Assembly (NCBI GenBank): GCA_027622275.1 | Contig: JAQBZB010000006.1 | Coordinates: forward strand, 1-64,000 | Length of the DNA: 64,000 nucleotides | Direction: 5' to 3' | Origin: Planctomycetota bacterium | Lineage (GTDB): Bacteria > Planctomycetota > Planctomycetia > Pirellulales > Pirellulaceae | Part shown: positions 10,501-19,900 of the stretch, piece by piece | Numbering within the stretch: the stretch's first letter is position 1 | How the letters are laid out: the number at the start of each line of letters is the position of its first letter | Notes under the pieces: model-generated | What the model was told of the DNA's origin: nothing | The model's input: only the letters and a program-made list of their open reading frames with translations | The model's database searches: none | Program-made: the position numbers and the translations under genes

Positions 10501-11077
10501 CGTCAGTCACCTTGAACGGGCCATGGATCTGGAATACGCGAACTTGCCGAAGAGATATGACGTCGAGCAGGTGCGCGAGCGTTACGGCCAGCTGTTCGCG
10601 AGCTATCACGAACTGGCTGCGATTGTCGCCACGCCCGATGCTGATGCACCGTTGAATCTGGCCGGTCGAGCGATCAAGGCCGCGGATCGTTGGCGCTCGC
10701 TGGACAGCGACGTGACGGCGGCCTGCAACAACGCCGCGAGGCTGTTGAACGAATTGGGACAGGAAGATTTGGCCTGGGACTACCTCACGACGCCATTGGC
10801 AATGAAGCCCAATGAAGCAGCCGCCTGGTTGACGTTGGCGGAAACACTCCGCAACGACGGAGAACTTGAAATGGCCGACCGGGCGTACGCATCTGCTTTC
10901 CAAGCCGAGCCCACCAACGCCCAGATCCTCTGGGACCACGCCCAGCTGCTGGAACGGGCCGGCCGCGGCAACGAAGCGCGAACGCTCTATCTGCAAATCT
11001 CCGAGGGCGAGTGGCAACCCAGGTTCAACCAAATCAAGTGGCAAGCCGAGCGGATCGTAGCACGAGATTTCAACTGA
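4529..11077 (+). CDS. Giant membrane-anchored FecR/VIT/vWA/secretin-like/TPR protein
   Basis: About 2182 aa. The track begins at TTG 4523; ATG 4529 is more likely. Segments in order: a cytoplasmic N-terminus of about 75 aa; one membrane helix (WLAAGCISLAVVFAAGYFVA, about 75-96); a FecR-like domain (about 175-272; VAVTQGKVQV); a VIT domain (about 335-460; FYFPLPPDASISRLAMYVNG); a vWA-like domain from about 568, whose MIDAS reads DGSRD rather than DxSxS; a short secretin C-terminal motif (about 912-1010; VPDGGTVLLGGIR, LMLMVTPRII); two STN-like segments (about 1030-1115 and 1172-1255; TITNT-like APETWDDVGGPG and LKDVIEDIANRHNLPIVI); a long region of unknown fold; and C-terminal TPR-like helices (about 1950-2180). 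The topology suggests an envelope sensor controlling the upstream sigma factor. Secretin N-domains are missing, so pore formation is doubtful. The function is inferred, not shown. Confidence 0.85.
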   Translation: MNKPEQTNQPSPQENVIGDQNVERLLTTAYQPEALDPEFVRRVHARAGEAAKEGRRRTATSPASSNDAWSKPRLWLAAGCISLAVVFAAGYFVANKGPRKTDYYPDGTLVWINGQAYVPAGSGAPDGGNDPVLKPLPVTTHAVSREDSELLRIGEQGLTPRRRPAETPSEIVSIGDSIITRRGERRRVELPDKSILYVNESASLRIDAARRITVETGEVFVEVSPAEANGGNKFVVQTPARDVTAVGTKFAINVKAEGTDVAVTQGKVQVTGIQQMLLAGQQFRADDISPLPRTSHVLDWTRELMTAAESPLVPASEYGGGALVAIDPHGQQTKLSLRKYHVDVHIEDGSARTTIDQTYFNHQSGRLEGTFYFPLPPDASISRLAMYVNGRLMEGGMAEREHARNVFETIKYRSLDPALLEWVDGSTFKMRVFPLEGRQEKRIILSYTQRLDNNYGSTQYRFPVGHNMDVVRDWSVKLHVAQGAVLRWECTSHDLIADTQEGHLTLTASDHNAKPDRDIVVGLFDEGERGDPLSERSRFSTVEHDGSHYLMLRFRPELETAKQRERRDWVFLLEADGSRDPLLARAQVDIVKTLLQNAEHDDTFSIVTAGTRVHAFAASQQPATPDNIAAAVAFLDKMHLVGALNLEQAIAAAGNYMQAADRPVLVHVGAGIPILGELEIGKLVEMLSKDAPYVGVGVGKRWNRQFMRAAASRTGGYFTQINPDESINWRAFELVSSLNTPRLSDIRVVADDGQVDFLVMKDWVSHGEEICAVARLQLGQTGVESVTVSGSVGGQPYQRTISAGKVEERAEYLPRMWAKLAIDEMVARDAEQNKSRIIELSKSMYVMSPFTSLLVLENDEMYEQYNVDRGRKDHWALYPCPDKIEVVHEPLHGPPPAVTSEPSGEPAKPSLEQVLQTLLVRTSDFGYGTLATVNRLPTFSFTTVSTTVSVPDGGTVLLGGIRRLQEARSERGIPMLSNVPYVNRLFKNGRYDGTANTLMLMVTPRIIIQEEEEERLGIEIVDDSNGRVFRNPRYGNGDAALADFDSLIELITNTIAPETWDDVGGPGVSDPFPTNLSLVISQTQQVHDQTIRGYDRLRSRVYPVGDLVIPITQAHSSGFGTVLLTDGVDAELPILYPDAQIWQELTRRRKQYASVDLAGKLGMSEERILAELDKKTEFKFRERPLKDVIEDIANRHNLPIVINSAAIEDYGIALDTPITFKTQGRKLKSALSRMLDELDLTYFIADDVLQITTPVDSQLVSRLYWSDEMLLLVRRDGSAGQVDVGHDAPARLPILDDPRLVDRWAEILTQRLSQGAEQPSLLYLRPQSFGNRRTFRHLVSFAPAITTTKADALAVLEEEAELKNPPKIGTVDERARELIEAGRGRGWQLVTLRDQGNRVVLELAIDGQGRFRFDHRTEHGLGETAVCDGETLRHLYPELGLGTTRRMSRFHRADLARLVPWLLPPVDDLAMGADLRLVGPSTVAIAPHRFDEAKDSEGQPQTYVRLHLVFAADGRLAERRVVEMPSGKTILRVAYAADGTVRWFDGDDQQQGEFQIAVEKTSAPDLKPAVDELVLLPMPVRERAHVYEIAKQAALNSATSSEKTDALQAIANRDRTQADDPADWNEEDALRLLAASHWQDSSELQDVIGRRFFARGDRRLGFYTLLLSSGERWKIDQRVQLGDGTTTRMEPLADHPNSPLARYIDSQMRNAKLDARESGSPGEEPQHDFITQLAEYESLCTRWSLANDPPGNAEVRRQELDELFGFIQRCDSTTFAFTLLRRLQRRYEDSQPHGRIAEALIALEKHGTISYVVKYELARSLASAGDKEQARNLFVQLHREVLDEGILPPIDETFRAAFRNSVPDRDDPFADPFGSDESAAQVFTGLMRGACARLIERKQRPLAIGLAWQCRQLDAAELGDTLIDRVLTGVPDDEQLGTTLAALEYLLRTGKHDRADALLKPLLSRQPYSESSALWRLAAGVAGDGGRLARAVSHLERAMDLEYANLPKRYDVEQVRERYGQLFASYHELAAIVATPDADAPLNLAGRAIKAADRWRSLDSDVTAACNNAARLLNELGQEDLAWDYLTTPLAMKPNEAAAWLTLAETLRNDGELEMADRAYASAFQAEPTNAQILWDHAQLLERAGRGNEARTLYLQISEGEWQPRFNQIKWQAERIVARDFN

Positions 11078-11100
11078 AGCGTCGTGACGGGCCACCGCCG

Positions 11101-11147
11101 CGCACACTGGACTCTTGCAGTGGTGACTTCTGTCGTTCCAGTGTGCG
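11101..11147. terminator. Stem-loop after the giant FecR/VIT gene
   Basis: Perfect 11-base arms CGCACACTGGA and TCCAGTGTGCG, separated by 25 bases, begin 24 bases after the stop codon. There is no T-tract behind the second arm, so this could be an mRNA-stabilising stem or a weak terminator instead of a classical rho-independent one. Confidence 0.4.
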
Positions 11148-11751
11148 GGACTCGCTACGGGAATGAACATCCGTGCTTCGCGTGTCGCCGACGCGGGGCG
11201 CTGAAGGAGCTAGCCCCCTTTATCGCGGTTGGTCACGGGCTGTGTGCGATTACGCGTTGAAATGTTGGTAGAGACGAGAACGGATTTTGACGCGGTATCT
11301 GTTTGCGACCTCGTGACGGTGCTGTGCAAACCAAGCGAGCTGCGGCAGAGCTTGATTTATCGCTTTGCCGATCATGAAGTGGCAACCTCCTGGCAGCGAA
11401 TCTCGGACCCACGTGCCGCAACGCCGCGCGACCGTCGTCGCTGCCGTCAGCGACGCAAATCGTGACGCAGCAAATGCCCATTCCGTCTGCGACAGCCACG
11501 TGTTCCCGGTCCCCATGACACGAGTGGCAATCTGTCCCCCGAAAGGCGTGCGGGGCAGCCAAACATGGGGAAAAGAGAAGAGGACAAACTTGCAGTTTTA
11601 TTGTCGCAATTCATGGACGAAGCAGCGATAATCGTTTCACCCGTCGAGTCGCATCCGATACCGTTCTGGCGGAGATTGGATCCCGCCAGGTTTTGATTGT
11701 TCAATTCCAGTGCGACTAATCGTGGATTAGGACGGCCACGCTCGGGTCTTA

Positions 11752-12033
11752 TTGCGGATACTTTTTATGCGGCTGATCGAGTCGCCAGTCACGCTCGGGT
11801 CGCGAGCATCCATCGGCCGCCGGCCGCATCGCCGACGGAGGGTCAGATACCATGCCCGATTGACAGGCGAACGGCTCGAAGACCAGCTGCGGCTGACTAC
11901 CCCCAATCCGTCTTTCCTTAGCAAACTGGTCGGCATCACCAGCTTCCGGCTCGACGGGATCGAGCTGAGAGACCAGCCGGGCTTCACACTCAGCAGCGCT
12001 GCGAATTACGCTCGCATGCGTTTGCGGCGGTAG
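11752..12033 (+). pseudogene. Possible decayed N-terminus of a surface protein
   Basis: This 93-aa frame has a basic N-terminal run (GRRPHRRRRVRYHARLTGER) followed by LEDQLRL. That order, Arg-rich and then LED/LEE plus leucines, matches the N-termini of many planctomycete surface proteins, including the next gene (LEERTLLAT). No exported domain follows; the rest (TSFRLDGIELRDQPGFTLSS) is not recognised. It could be chance coding in an intergenic region. I list it because of its position directly upstream of the giant surface gene. Confidence 0.2.
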
Positions 12034-12073
12034 CACGTCCAGGTACGTAAATCGGAGGCTCTGAAACAACGCC

Positions 12074-13960
12074 ATGCCATTCATCAATCGCAAGCTACTG
12101 AAACGCTGGTTACGACGATTCCGACGCCGCAATTCTTCGCACAATTCACGACGCCATCGTCGCGCAAGCGCTTTCCAGATGTTGGAGGAAAGGACACTTC
12201 TTGCGACAGTCAATTGGATCTCCGATACCGACGGTTCCTGGAACGACGCAGCCAACTGGCAGGACCAGGACACCAGCGGCAATCGAGTCCCGACGATTGG
12301 AGACGATGTCGTGATCGACCGCAGCAACGCGGATGTCGTCGTCACGCTGCCGTCCAATCTGACGACGAGCGTCAGCACGCTGACCAGTACGGAATCGCTC
12401 CGTATCGAAGGCGATCTGACCATCACCTCGGATTCGACGGTGGGTGGAACCGTCACACTCGTGCCTAGTGGACTGTTCCGGGCGGGCATCGACAATGCGC
12501 CGGCCACGGTCACGATGACGGGGACATTCAACTGGGAAGGTGGACAGATCGGCGACAGCAGCACGGACGCCGAGGACAACCATCTCGCAATTGCCTCCGG
12601 CGCTGTTGCGAACATTCAGGCAGCAGATGAGAAGTCGCTCCGCGCGCATACCATCGAGAACTCCGGCACCATCAACTGGCTCGAGGGTGACATCTCCGTC
12701 CGGAACAGTGCCGCCGTAAACAACCTGTTGGGAGGTCTGTTCGACCTTCAAACCGACGCGCAGATGCTGACTCGATCGGGACAGGGTTTCGGCTTTCTGA
12801 ATAACAGCGGGACGGTAATCAGATCAGCGGGAACCGGCGTTGCCGAAATCGGCGGCGCACAGGGAGTCGCATTGACCAATTCGGGGCTTGTCGATGTCCA
12901 GACCGGAACATTCAAGGTCGGGTCCGGCAACGTCACCGACATTGGTGACTATCGGATCAGCTCGGACGCGGTACTCGAATTCGCACGGGGCAACCGGACC
13001 CTGAGCAGTACGTCCCAGGTCACTGGTGCTGGAACCGTACGAGTTATTGACTCACCTACACAGGGCAACGCGATCTTCGCGGAAGTCCATGTCCAGGGAA
13101 GTTTCAATCCCGACAAGGTTGTGGTGGCAGGTGGCCGCCTGCGGTTTGACAATCCGACCGCTGGCCAAGTCCAGCTAAACCAGGTCGACGTTCAGCCAGA
13201 GATGGTCAACGGTCCCAGCGAACTGGGCGGCACCGGAATCACGGACGTGAACGGGACGTTGACCTGGACCGGTGGCGATCTCGGCGGCGGTGGCGGCGCT
13301 CTGAATCTGAGGGGCGGCGTGTTGGCGGACGGTGATAACAATAAGGTGTTCACCGGCGGCACCATTAACAACTTTGCAACGTGGATTTGGCGCGGCGCCG
13401 GCGAACTGATTGGGTCTTCGTCGACGTTGGTTCACAATCATGCCGGAGCAACGTTCGATGTTCAGACCGATAGCAGGTTCCGCCGCTCGAACGGCAACCT
13501 GAATTTCGTAAATGCTGGTCTACTGGTGAAAACCGCTGGTGATAATCAGGCGTCGATCGAACCAGCGTCGTTCAATCAATTCACCAACGAGGCGACTGGA
13601 ATCATCCGGTCGGAAAGCGGGACGCTGCGCGGGACCGAATTGGTCAATCAGGGCGGCACGCTCGCCGTGGCCAACGGTGCCACTTTGACGCTATTGAACA
13701 CTAGTTCGCAGCGAAGCATCACGCTGGCCGGCGGAGAGATCGCAGGTTCAGGCACGATCGATGCGGATATCACAAACGATGGCACGGCGCGTCCCGGTGC
13801 GTCGTCCGGCTTGCTGACGATTAGCGGCGACTACACACAAACAGCCGGCGGCACGCTGTTTATCCAGATCGGCGGAACGACGGCGGGATCCGGGTTCGAT
13901 CAACTGGCGGTGACCGGCGACGCGACGCGACGCTGGCAGGCACGCTCGACCTGTCGCTGA
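12074..13960 (+). CDS. Giant surface protein, N-terminal part (frameshifted from the next ORF)
   Basis: This frame gives 628 aa. The N-terminus is strongly basic and ends in MLEERTLLATVNWI, the planctomycete-type surface sorting motif. It continues with repetitive beta-strand sequence (LTNSGLVDVQTGTFKVGSG, LVNQGGTLAVANGATLTLLN) typical of beta-helix passenger-like proteins. The last domain, SGDYTQTAGGTLFIQIGG, is a passenger-associated unit. The frame ends prematurely with ATRRWQARSTCR. The other frame continues it perfectly as ATLAGTLDLSLIFPFAPAVN. The break coincides with (GCGAC)x3 at 13917-13931; two copies would restore the frame. The real gene therefore probably spans 12074-23571. In the cell the product would be exported and surface-located. 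Confidence 0.8.
   Translation: MPFINRKLLKRWLRRFRRRNSSHNSRRHRRASAFQMLEERTLLATVNWISDTDGSWNDAANWQDQDTSGNRVPTIGDDVVIDRSNADVVVTLPSNLTTSVSTLTSTESLRIEGDLTITSDSTVGGTVTLVPSGLFRAGIDNAPATVTMTGTFNWEGGQIGDSSTDAEDNHLAIASGAVANIQAADEKSLRAHTIENSGTINWLEGDISVRNSAAVNNLLGGLFDLQTDAQMLTRSGQGFGFLNNSGTVIRSAGTGVAEIGGAQGVALTNSGLVDVQTGTFKVGSGNVTDIGDYRISSDAVLEFARGNRTLSSTSQVTGAGTVRVIDSPTQGNAIFAEVHVQGSFNPDKVVVAGGRLRFDNPTAGQVQLNQVDVQPEMVNGPSELGGTGITDVNGTLTWTGGDLGGGGGALNLRGGVLADGDNNKVFTGGTINNFATWIWRGAGELIGSSSTLVHNHAGATFDVQTDSRFRRSNGNLNFVNAGLLVKTAGDNQASIEPASFNQFTNEATGIIRSESGTLRGTELVNQGGTLAVANGATLTLLNTSSQRSITLAGGEIAGSGTIDADITNDGTARPGASSGLLTISGDYTQTAGGTLFIQIGGTTAGSGFDQLAVTGDATRRWQARSTCR
13917..13931 (+). repeat. Pentanucleotide tandem repeat (GCGAC)x3 at a frameshift
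   Basis: Three exact tandem copies of GCGAC occur where the reading frame of the giant surface gene breaks. Removing one copy joins GDAT to LAGTLDLSL with no other change. Simple repeats of this type are sites of replication slippage, so this is either a phase-variable switch, a recent inactivating mutation or an assembly error. Confidence 0.75.
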
Positions 13961-13998
13961 TCTTTCCATTCGCTCCGGCGGTCAACGACAGCTTCGAC

Positions 13999-16900
13999 GT
14001 GCTGACAGGGGCCAGCGTGGCAGGTAGTTTTGCTTCCGTTAGTGGTCAGGAAGGCATCACCTGGTCGACGGCAGTCAGTGCGGACCGCGTCACGGCGACT
14101 GTTACGGATGTCAACCTGGGAACGATCAGCGGCACGGCCTTTGACGACATCAACGCCAACGGCCAGCGCGACGCCGGCGAGCCCGGACTGGCCAACGTGA
14201 CCATCAACGTCGATCTGGACAACGACGGCGACGGCGACGGCAACATGTTGACCGAGGCTGACGGCAGCTACGAGTTTCAGAATAACGTGCCGGTCGGCAC
14301 ACACGCGGTTTCGGCTGCCGCGGCCGGTCTGATTCCAACGTCACTGGCTGCCGTCTTGAACGTGACAGCCATGTCGAGTTTCTCCGGGATCGACTTCGGC
14401 TTTTTCCAGCCCGCCATGGCGACCGGCCGCAGCTTTGATGACCAAAACGGCGACGGCGACGACGAAAGCGGCAGCGACCCGGGCCTGGGGAATCTGACGG
14501 TCGACCTTTTTCGCGACGCCGATGGGAACGGTGCTTTCGACGAAGCTCAGGACGAGCTATTGCGGACCGCGACCACCGCTGCGGGCGACGGCGGCTGGTC
14601 GATCAACGGTATCGGTCCGGGCGTGCATTTCCTGCGACAACGAGCTGTCGGCGGTGCCACGCTCACATCGCCGACCGGCGGAGTCCACGTGGTTGATCCG
14701 ACGAGCGGCCAGCAGATTACTGGCGTCGACTTCGGCAACTTCAGCGACCTTGCCATCAGCGGCAACGTCTTCGACGACGTCAACGCGAACGGGGTTAGGG
14801 AAAACGGTGACGTCGGGTTGGAGGACAGGCTGATCGACCTCTACCGCGACGACGGGGATGGTGCCTTCGATCCGAATCTGGATCAACTGGTCGACACGGA
14901 GGGCACGACAGAGGCGCACTATCTGTTCGAAGAATTGGGGCCGGGCATCTACTTTGTTTTGCGCGGGCAGCTTGCGCCGGGAACGACGGGCACCCTGCCG
15001 GCCGCCGGCCTTTACACGGTCGTTGCCGAGAGCGGTGTTGACGTGACGTCGCTCGACTTCGGCAACTTTACGCACTTCGGAATCGATGGAACCGTCTTCG
15101 ACGACCTGCTCGGCAATGGTCAAGAAGATAACGAGGACGAATTGCTGGGCGGCATTACGGTTGAGCTGTTTCGCGACGACGGCGATGGTAACTTCGACGC
15201 GGACGCCGATGACATGCTCGGCGTCACGACCACCTCGGTACTCAGCGGTTCCTACATATTCGAAGATCTGGGCCCCGGGATTTACTTCGTGCGATCGCCT
15301 GTGCCGCAGGGGACAATTGTCGCGGGACCACCCGGCGGCGTTCAGACCATCGTTGCAGAAAGCGGAGTCAATGTGCCCCAGCGGGACTTCTTCCGGTTTA
15401 CCAACATCGAGATCAGCGGCCGCGCGTTCGACGACCTTAACGGGGACGGCAATGATGACAACGATTCCGATCCGGGTCGGGGCAGCGTGACGATCGACCT
15501 GTTTCGTGACGACGATGGCAACGGTCAGACGACACAAAGTGAACTCGTCACCAGCGCGATCGCGGCGGCCAGCAGCGGCACCTACTCGTTCACCGACGTC
15601 GGCCCCGGCGATTACTTCGTGCGTGTGCAGCCTCCGAGCGGGACCACGACCACGGCGCCGGCCTTTGGCGAGTTCTTTGACTCAGCGATCAGCGGACGGA
15701 ACCTGTCCGACTTGAACTTCGGATTCTTCACGTTGGTCTCGCTACGGGGCAACGTCTTTCGGGATGCGAATGAGAACGGAGTCCGGGATGCCGACGAAAC
15801 TGCAGGCATCGAAGGCTCAACAGTCTATGCCGATGCCGACGACGATGGCGTCCTGGATTTGGACGAGACGTCGACGCTGTCCGATGCCAACGGCGATTAC
15901 ACGCTGGCAGGTTTTGCGGCGGGCACACATCGCATCCGCCAGATTCCGCCCCGCGGCCTGGCTCAGACGGCTCCCGCCGATGAGCACGCGGTCACCGTGA
16001 CCAGCGGCGTCGACATCTCCGCCCTGGACTTCGGCAACAGGATCGATCCGGTCGTGGACTTGCCGGCGGGCGGAGGCGTGTACGAGCTATTGATTGATGC
16101 CGGCGACATCCTGGTGCGTCGCGTCAATGGAACGAATGATTTCACAGAACTCTTCCGTCTACCTGCGCCCAGCGTCGATTCGCTGGTCATCAACGGCACC
16201 CTGAATGTCGAGATCGTCCGCGTGCTGTTTGCGAACGGGAATCCCATCCCGGTCGACGGCGTCTTCGTAACCGGCGGCGGTGATGCGGACCGGCTTGAGT
16301 TGAATGGAGGTTCGTTCGACACCGTAACCGGCACATCCACCGGCACAGCGGATACTGTGGCTGGAATCATCGCGCTCGATCCGGACGGACCCGGAGGCAC
16401 CGCCCCTTCTGCAATCAGTTGGTCTGGCGTCCCTTCAATTACGGACGATAGTACCGTGGGTCATCGTGTCTTCCAATTGCGTCCCGCGGATAGTGTGACC
16501 ACTATTGACGATCCGGGTATAGCCGGCCAGTCGCAAATCGCCAGCCAGCGGTTCGGTACTGTCCGGTTCAGCAATCCTTCGAGTTCACTGGAAGTGAGGA
16601 ATGGCTCCCCAGTTGTTGGCCCTGGCCCCGGTGGCATTCCCATCAACGATTTGATCGACGTCAGGGGCCTCGGTTCCGGCTTCGCGGCAGACCTGATCAT
16701 TGACGGTGAGGGTGGGACAGACTCGATCCGATTCTTTGATAACGCAACAAACACTGGCGGCGGATCCATCACAATCATCGGTGATGTTTTTCAAGCCCCG
16801 GTGCCTGTCAACACGGCAGGTGGTGACGTTTCGATTACTACGGACGTTCTGCAGTTTAACCAACTGGGCAACTTCCCAACTCTGAGCCAGTTGGGCGGCA

Positions 16901-19900
16901 TCGACGCCGGCAGCGGAAACATCTACGTACAGCCAGTTTTGCCGGACACTCCGATCGGCCTCGGTAACGGCAGTGGAACACTTCAACTAGACCAGGACGT
17001 GCTGACGCGGCTGCATTCCGAGGGGCTGGTCACCATCGGACGCAGTGACAGTACGGCACTGACCGACATTGACGCTGTCAATCTCTCTGGCGAATCCTTT
17101 GATCTTTCGGTGATCAGCGGGTCGATCAACGTTTCGCGTTTGGACGTCGGTCTCGGCAACGAACTGACGCTCACTGCCCGGACAGGTGCGATCACTACCG
17201 ACCCTTTCGTGGCTACAAACCCGAATTCAGTGCATCTGATTGGCAACACCGTAACGTTGAACGGCGTCGTTGCCCCCGGTGCATCACCAGGACTTTTTGG
17301 GATTCAAAGTGACCTGATCCTTGGCAGCGACGATACGTTGCAGATCGAGATCAACGGGACGCAACCGTTTGTCGAATATGATCGACTGCTGGTTTATCAG
17401 GACATGACCCTGGCCGGAGCGACACTGGATGTCGCCGTGGGCGGAAACCTGTCTGTGGGGGACCGCTTTCATATCGTCGTAAAGTGCGAGTCCATTGTGG
17501 ACTACACGGGACGGTTTGCCGGTCTGCCCGAGGGCGGCACCTTCCGAGTGGGGAACACGAACTTTCGCATCACCTATCAGGGCGATGAGGGCTCGTGTGA
17601 TGAGCGGGATAATGACATTACTCTGGAAGTCGTGCTGCCCGACGAGGATGTCGATGGCGTCGGGGATGCGATCGAGAATGCGGCCCCCAACGGCGGCGAC
17701 GGCAACAACGACGGCACGCCCGACAGCCAGCAGGCGAACGTCGCGTCGCTGCCCAACGCCGTCACCGACGATTACATCACGCTCGCCGCGCCCGCGGGCG
17801 TCGTTCTGTCCGGGGTCCGGTCCGAACCGGCGGGAGTCTTCCAGGCTGGCCTGGAATTCCCGATCGGCTTATTGGCGTTCTCGACCAGCGGCATCTCCGT
17901 GGGTGGGTCGACAACTGTCACGATCAATATTCCGGACAACGTGCAGGTCAATAGCTATTACAAGTTCGGCTCCGAACCGGTGGACGATCCCCAGACGCTA
18001 CAGGACGAAACGACGACTCCTCACCTGTATCCGTTTCTGTTCGACGGCACGACGGGTGCCGAGTTGGTCGATGCGGACAGCGATGGCGACGTCGATTTGA
18101 TCCGGTTGCACCTCGTTGACGGCGGCCGGGGTGACCACGACTTGACCGCCAACGGTGTGATCGAAGACCCCGGCGCGCCAGGACTGGTCACGATCGACTT
18201 CGGCGATGCGCCGGCTCCTTATCCTACGCTGCTGGCGGACAACGGCGCCCGGCATTTGAAAGCGGGGTTGATGCTGGGCGGGCGGCGTGACAGCGAGTCC
18301 GACGGCCGGCCAACCGCCGCGGCCAACGGCGACGACAGGTCAGGCGACGACGACGAAGACGGAGTGACATTCGGAATGGTGCGGGTGGGCCAGTTGGATG
18401 CGACGGTCACGGTCAACGTGCAGGGCATCCCCGATGTGGGAGGCAATCCGGGGACTGCCCGGCTGGATGCCTGGATCGATTTCAATGGCGACGGAAGTTG
18501 GAGCGGGCCGTTTGAACGGATTGCCGACAGCGTCGCCGTCGTCAACGGTGACAACACGATCACGTTTGACGTACCGAGCTGGGCGCATTCCGGCACCACC
18601 TTCGCCCGCTTCCGTCTGAGCACGGCCGGTGGCCTGGGAGTGCGCGGTTCGGCGGCCGACGGCGAGGTTGAAGATCACGCCGTCACGCTCATTCCACCGA
18701 CATTCACCGACGGAGATTTCGGCCCCGCGAATACGATCAGCACCAACGCGGGTCGTGCGAGGAGTGTGTTTGCGGCCGACATTGACGGCGACGGCGACAT
18801 GGATGTCCTCTCCGCGTCCTTCGATGACGACAAAATCGCCTGGTACGAGAACGTCGGCAGCGGAAGCTTCACGCCACACATCATCAGCACCTCTGCCGAT
18901 GGAGCCCAGAGCGTGTTCGCGGCGGACGTAGACGGCGACGGCGATCTGGACGTGCTCTCTGCGTCCTCCCAGGACGACAAGATTGCCTGGTACGAGAACG
19001 ACGGCACGCCGGCCGATGGCGGCTGGACGGCACGCACTATAAACACTCCGGATCCCGATGGAACTGGCCCGCTACAGGGGGACGCCGATGGTGCCACCAG
19101 TGTGTTTGCAGCGGACATCGACGGTGATGGCGACATCGACGTGATCTTCGCGTCCTGTAACGACGACCGGATCGCCTGGTACGAGAACGACGGCACGCCG
19201 GCCGACGGCGGCTGGACGGCACGCAATGTGAACATGGATCCCGATGGACGTGGCGGACCACAGCAAGGGGACGCCGATGGTGCGTTTGACGTGTTTGTGG
19301 CGGACGTGGACGGCGACGGCGACAGCGACCTGCTTTCCGCGTCCCTGTTTGACGACAAGATTGCCTGGTTCGAGAACGTAGGATTCGACTTCGGCGACGC
19401 TCCGGCTCCCTATCCAACTCTGCTGGCCAACGATGGTGCCCGGCATCTGGGCACAGGGCTCACCCTCGGTGCCTCGCGCGACTCCGAGCCCGACGGCCAG
19501 CCGATCGCGGCGGCCGACGGAGACGACACAGGCGGCGACGACGATGAAGATGGTGTCACGTTCACATCGCCGATCCAGCGGCACCCCTTCGCCCCGTTTC
19601 CAGCCACCGTCACGGTCAATGTCCAGAACGACGGCAGCAACGGCGGCGTGTTGAACGCCTGGATCGACTTCAACCAGGACGGCGACTGGCTGGATGCCGG
19701 CGAGCAGATCTTCACGGACAAAGCCGTCATATCGGGCGACAACGCGCTGACGTTCAACGTACCCGTTGGAGTTCCCCTTGGCGGCACGTTCGCACGGTTC
19801 CGCTTGAGCACGGGCAACGGCCTCTCCCCAACCGGCGAAGCCGCTGACGGGGAAGTCGAAGATTATCCGGTCACAGTCACCCGGTTTCGCGAGTTGCCGC

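Larger units (their letters stand above)
11078..12073. other. About 1 kb without a supported gene
   Basis: This stretch separates the giant sensor gene from the giant surface gene. It begins with a stem-loop (listed separately). No ORF here resembles a known family, and coding on both strands looks like shadow. Near the end, 11752-12033 (+) encodes an Arg-rich stretch with GERLEDQLRL, which faintly resembles the LEDRTLL sorting motif of planctomycete surface proteins. It may be a decayed N-terminus. Confidence 0.4.

Noticed and set aside
11749-12615. 288-aa minus ORF crossing the start of the surface gene
   Set aside because: Antisense to the signal region of a strongly supported gene; no domain.
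17495-18100. 201-aa plus ORF and other overlapping frames in the giant surface gene
   Set aside because: Shadows of the main frame, which carries continuous domains.
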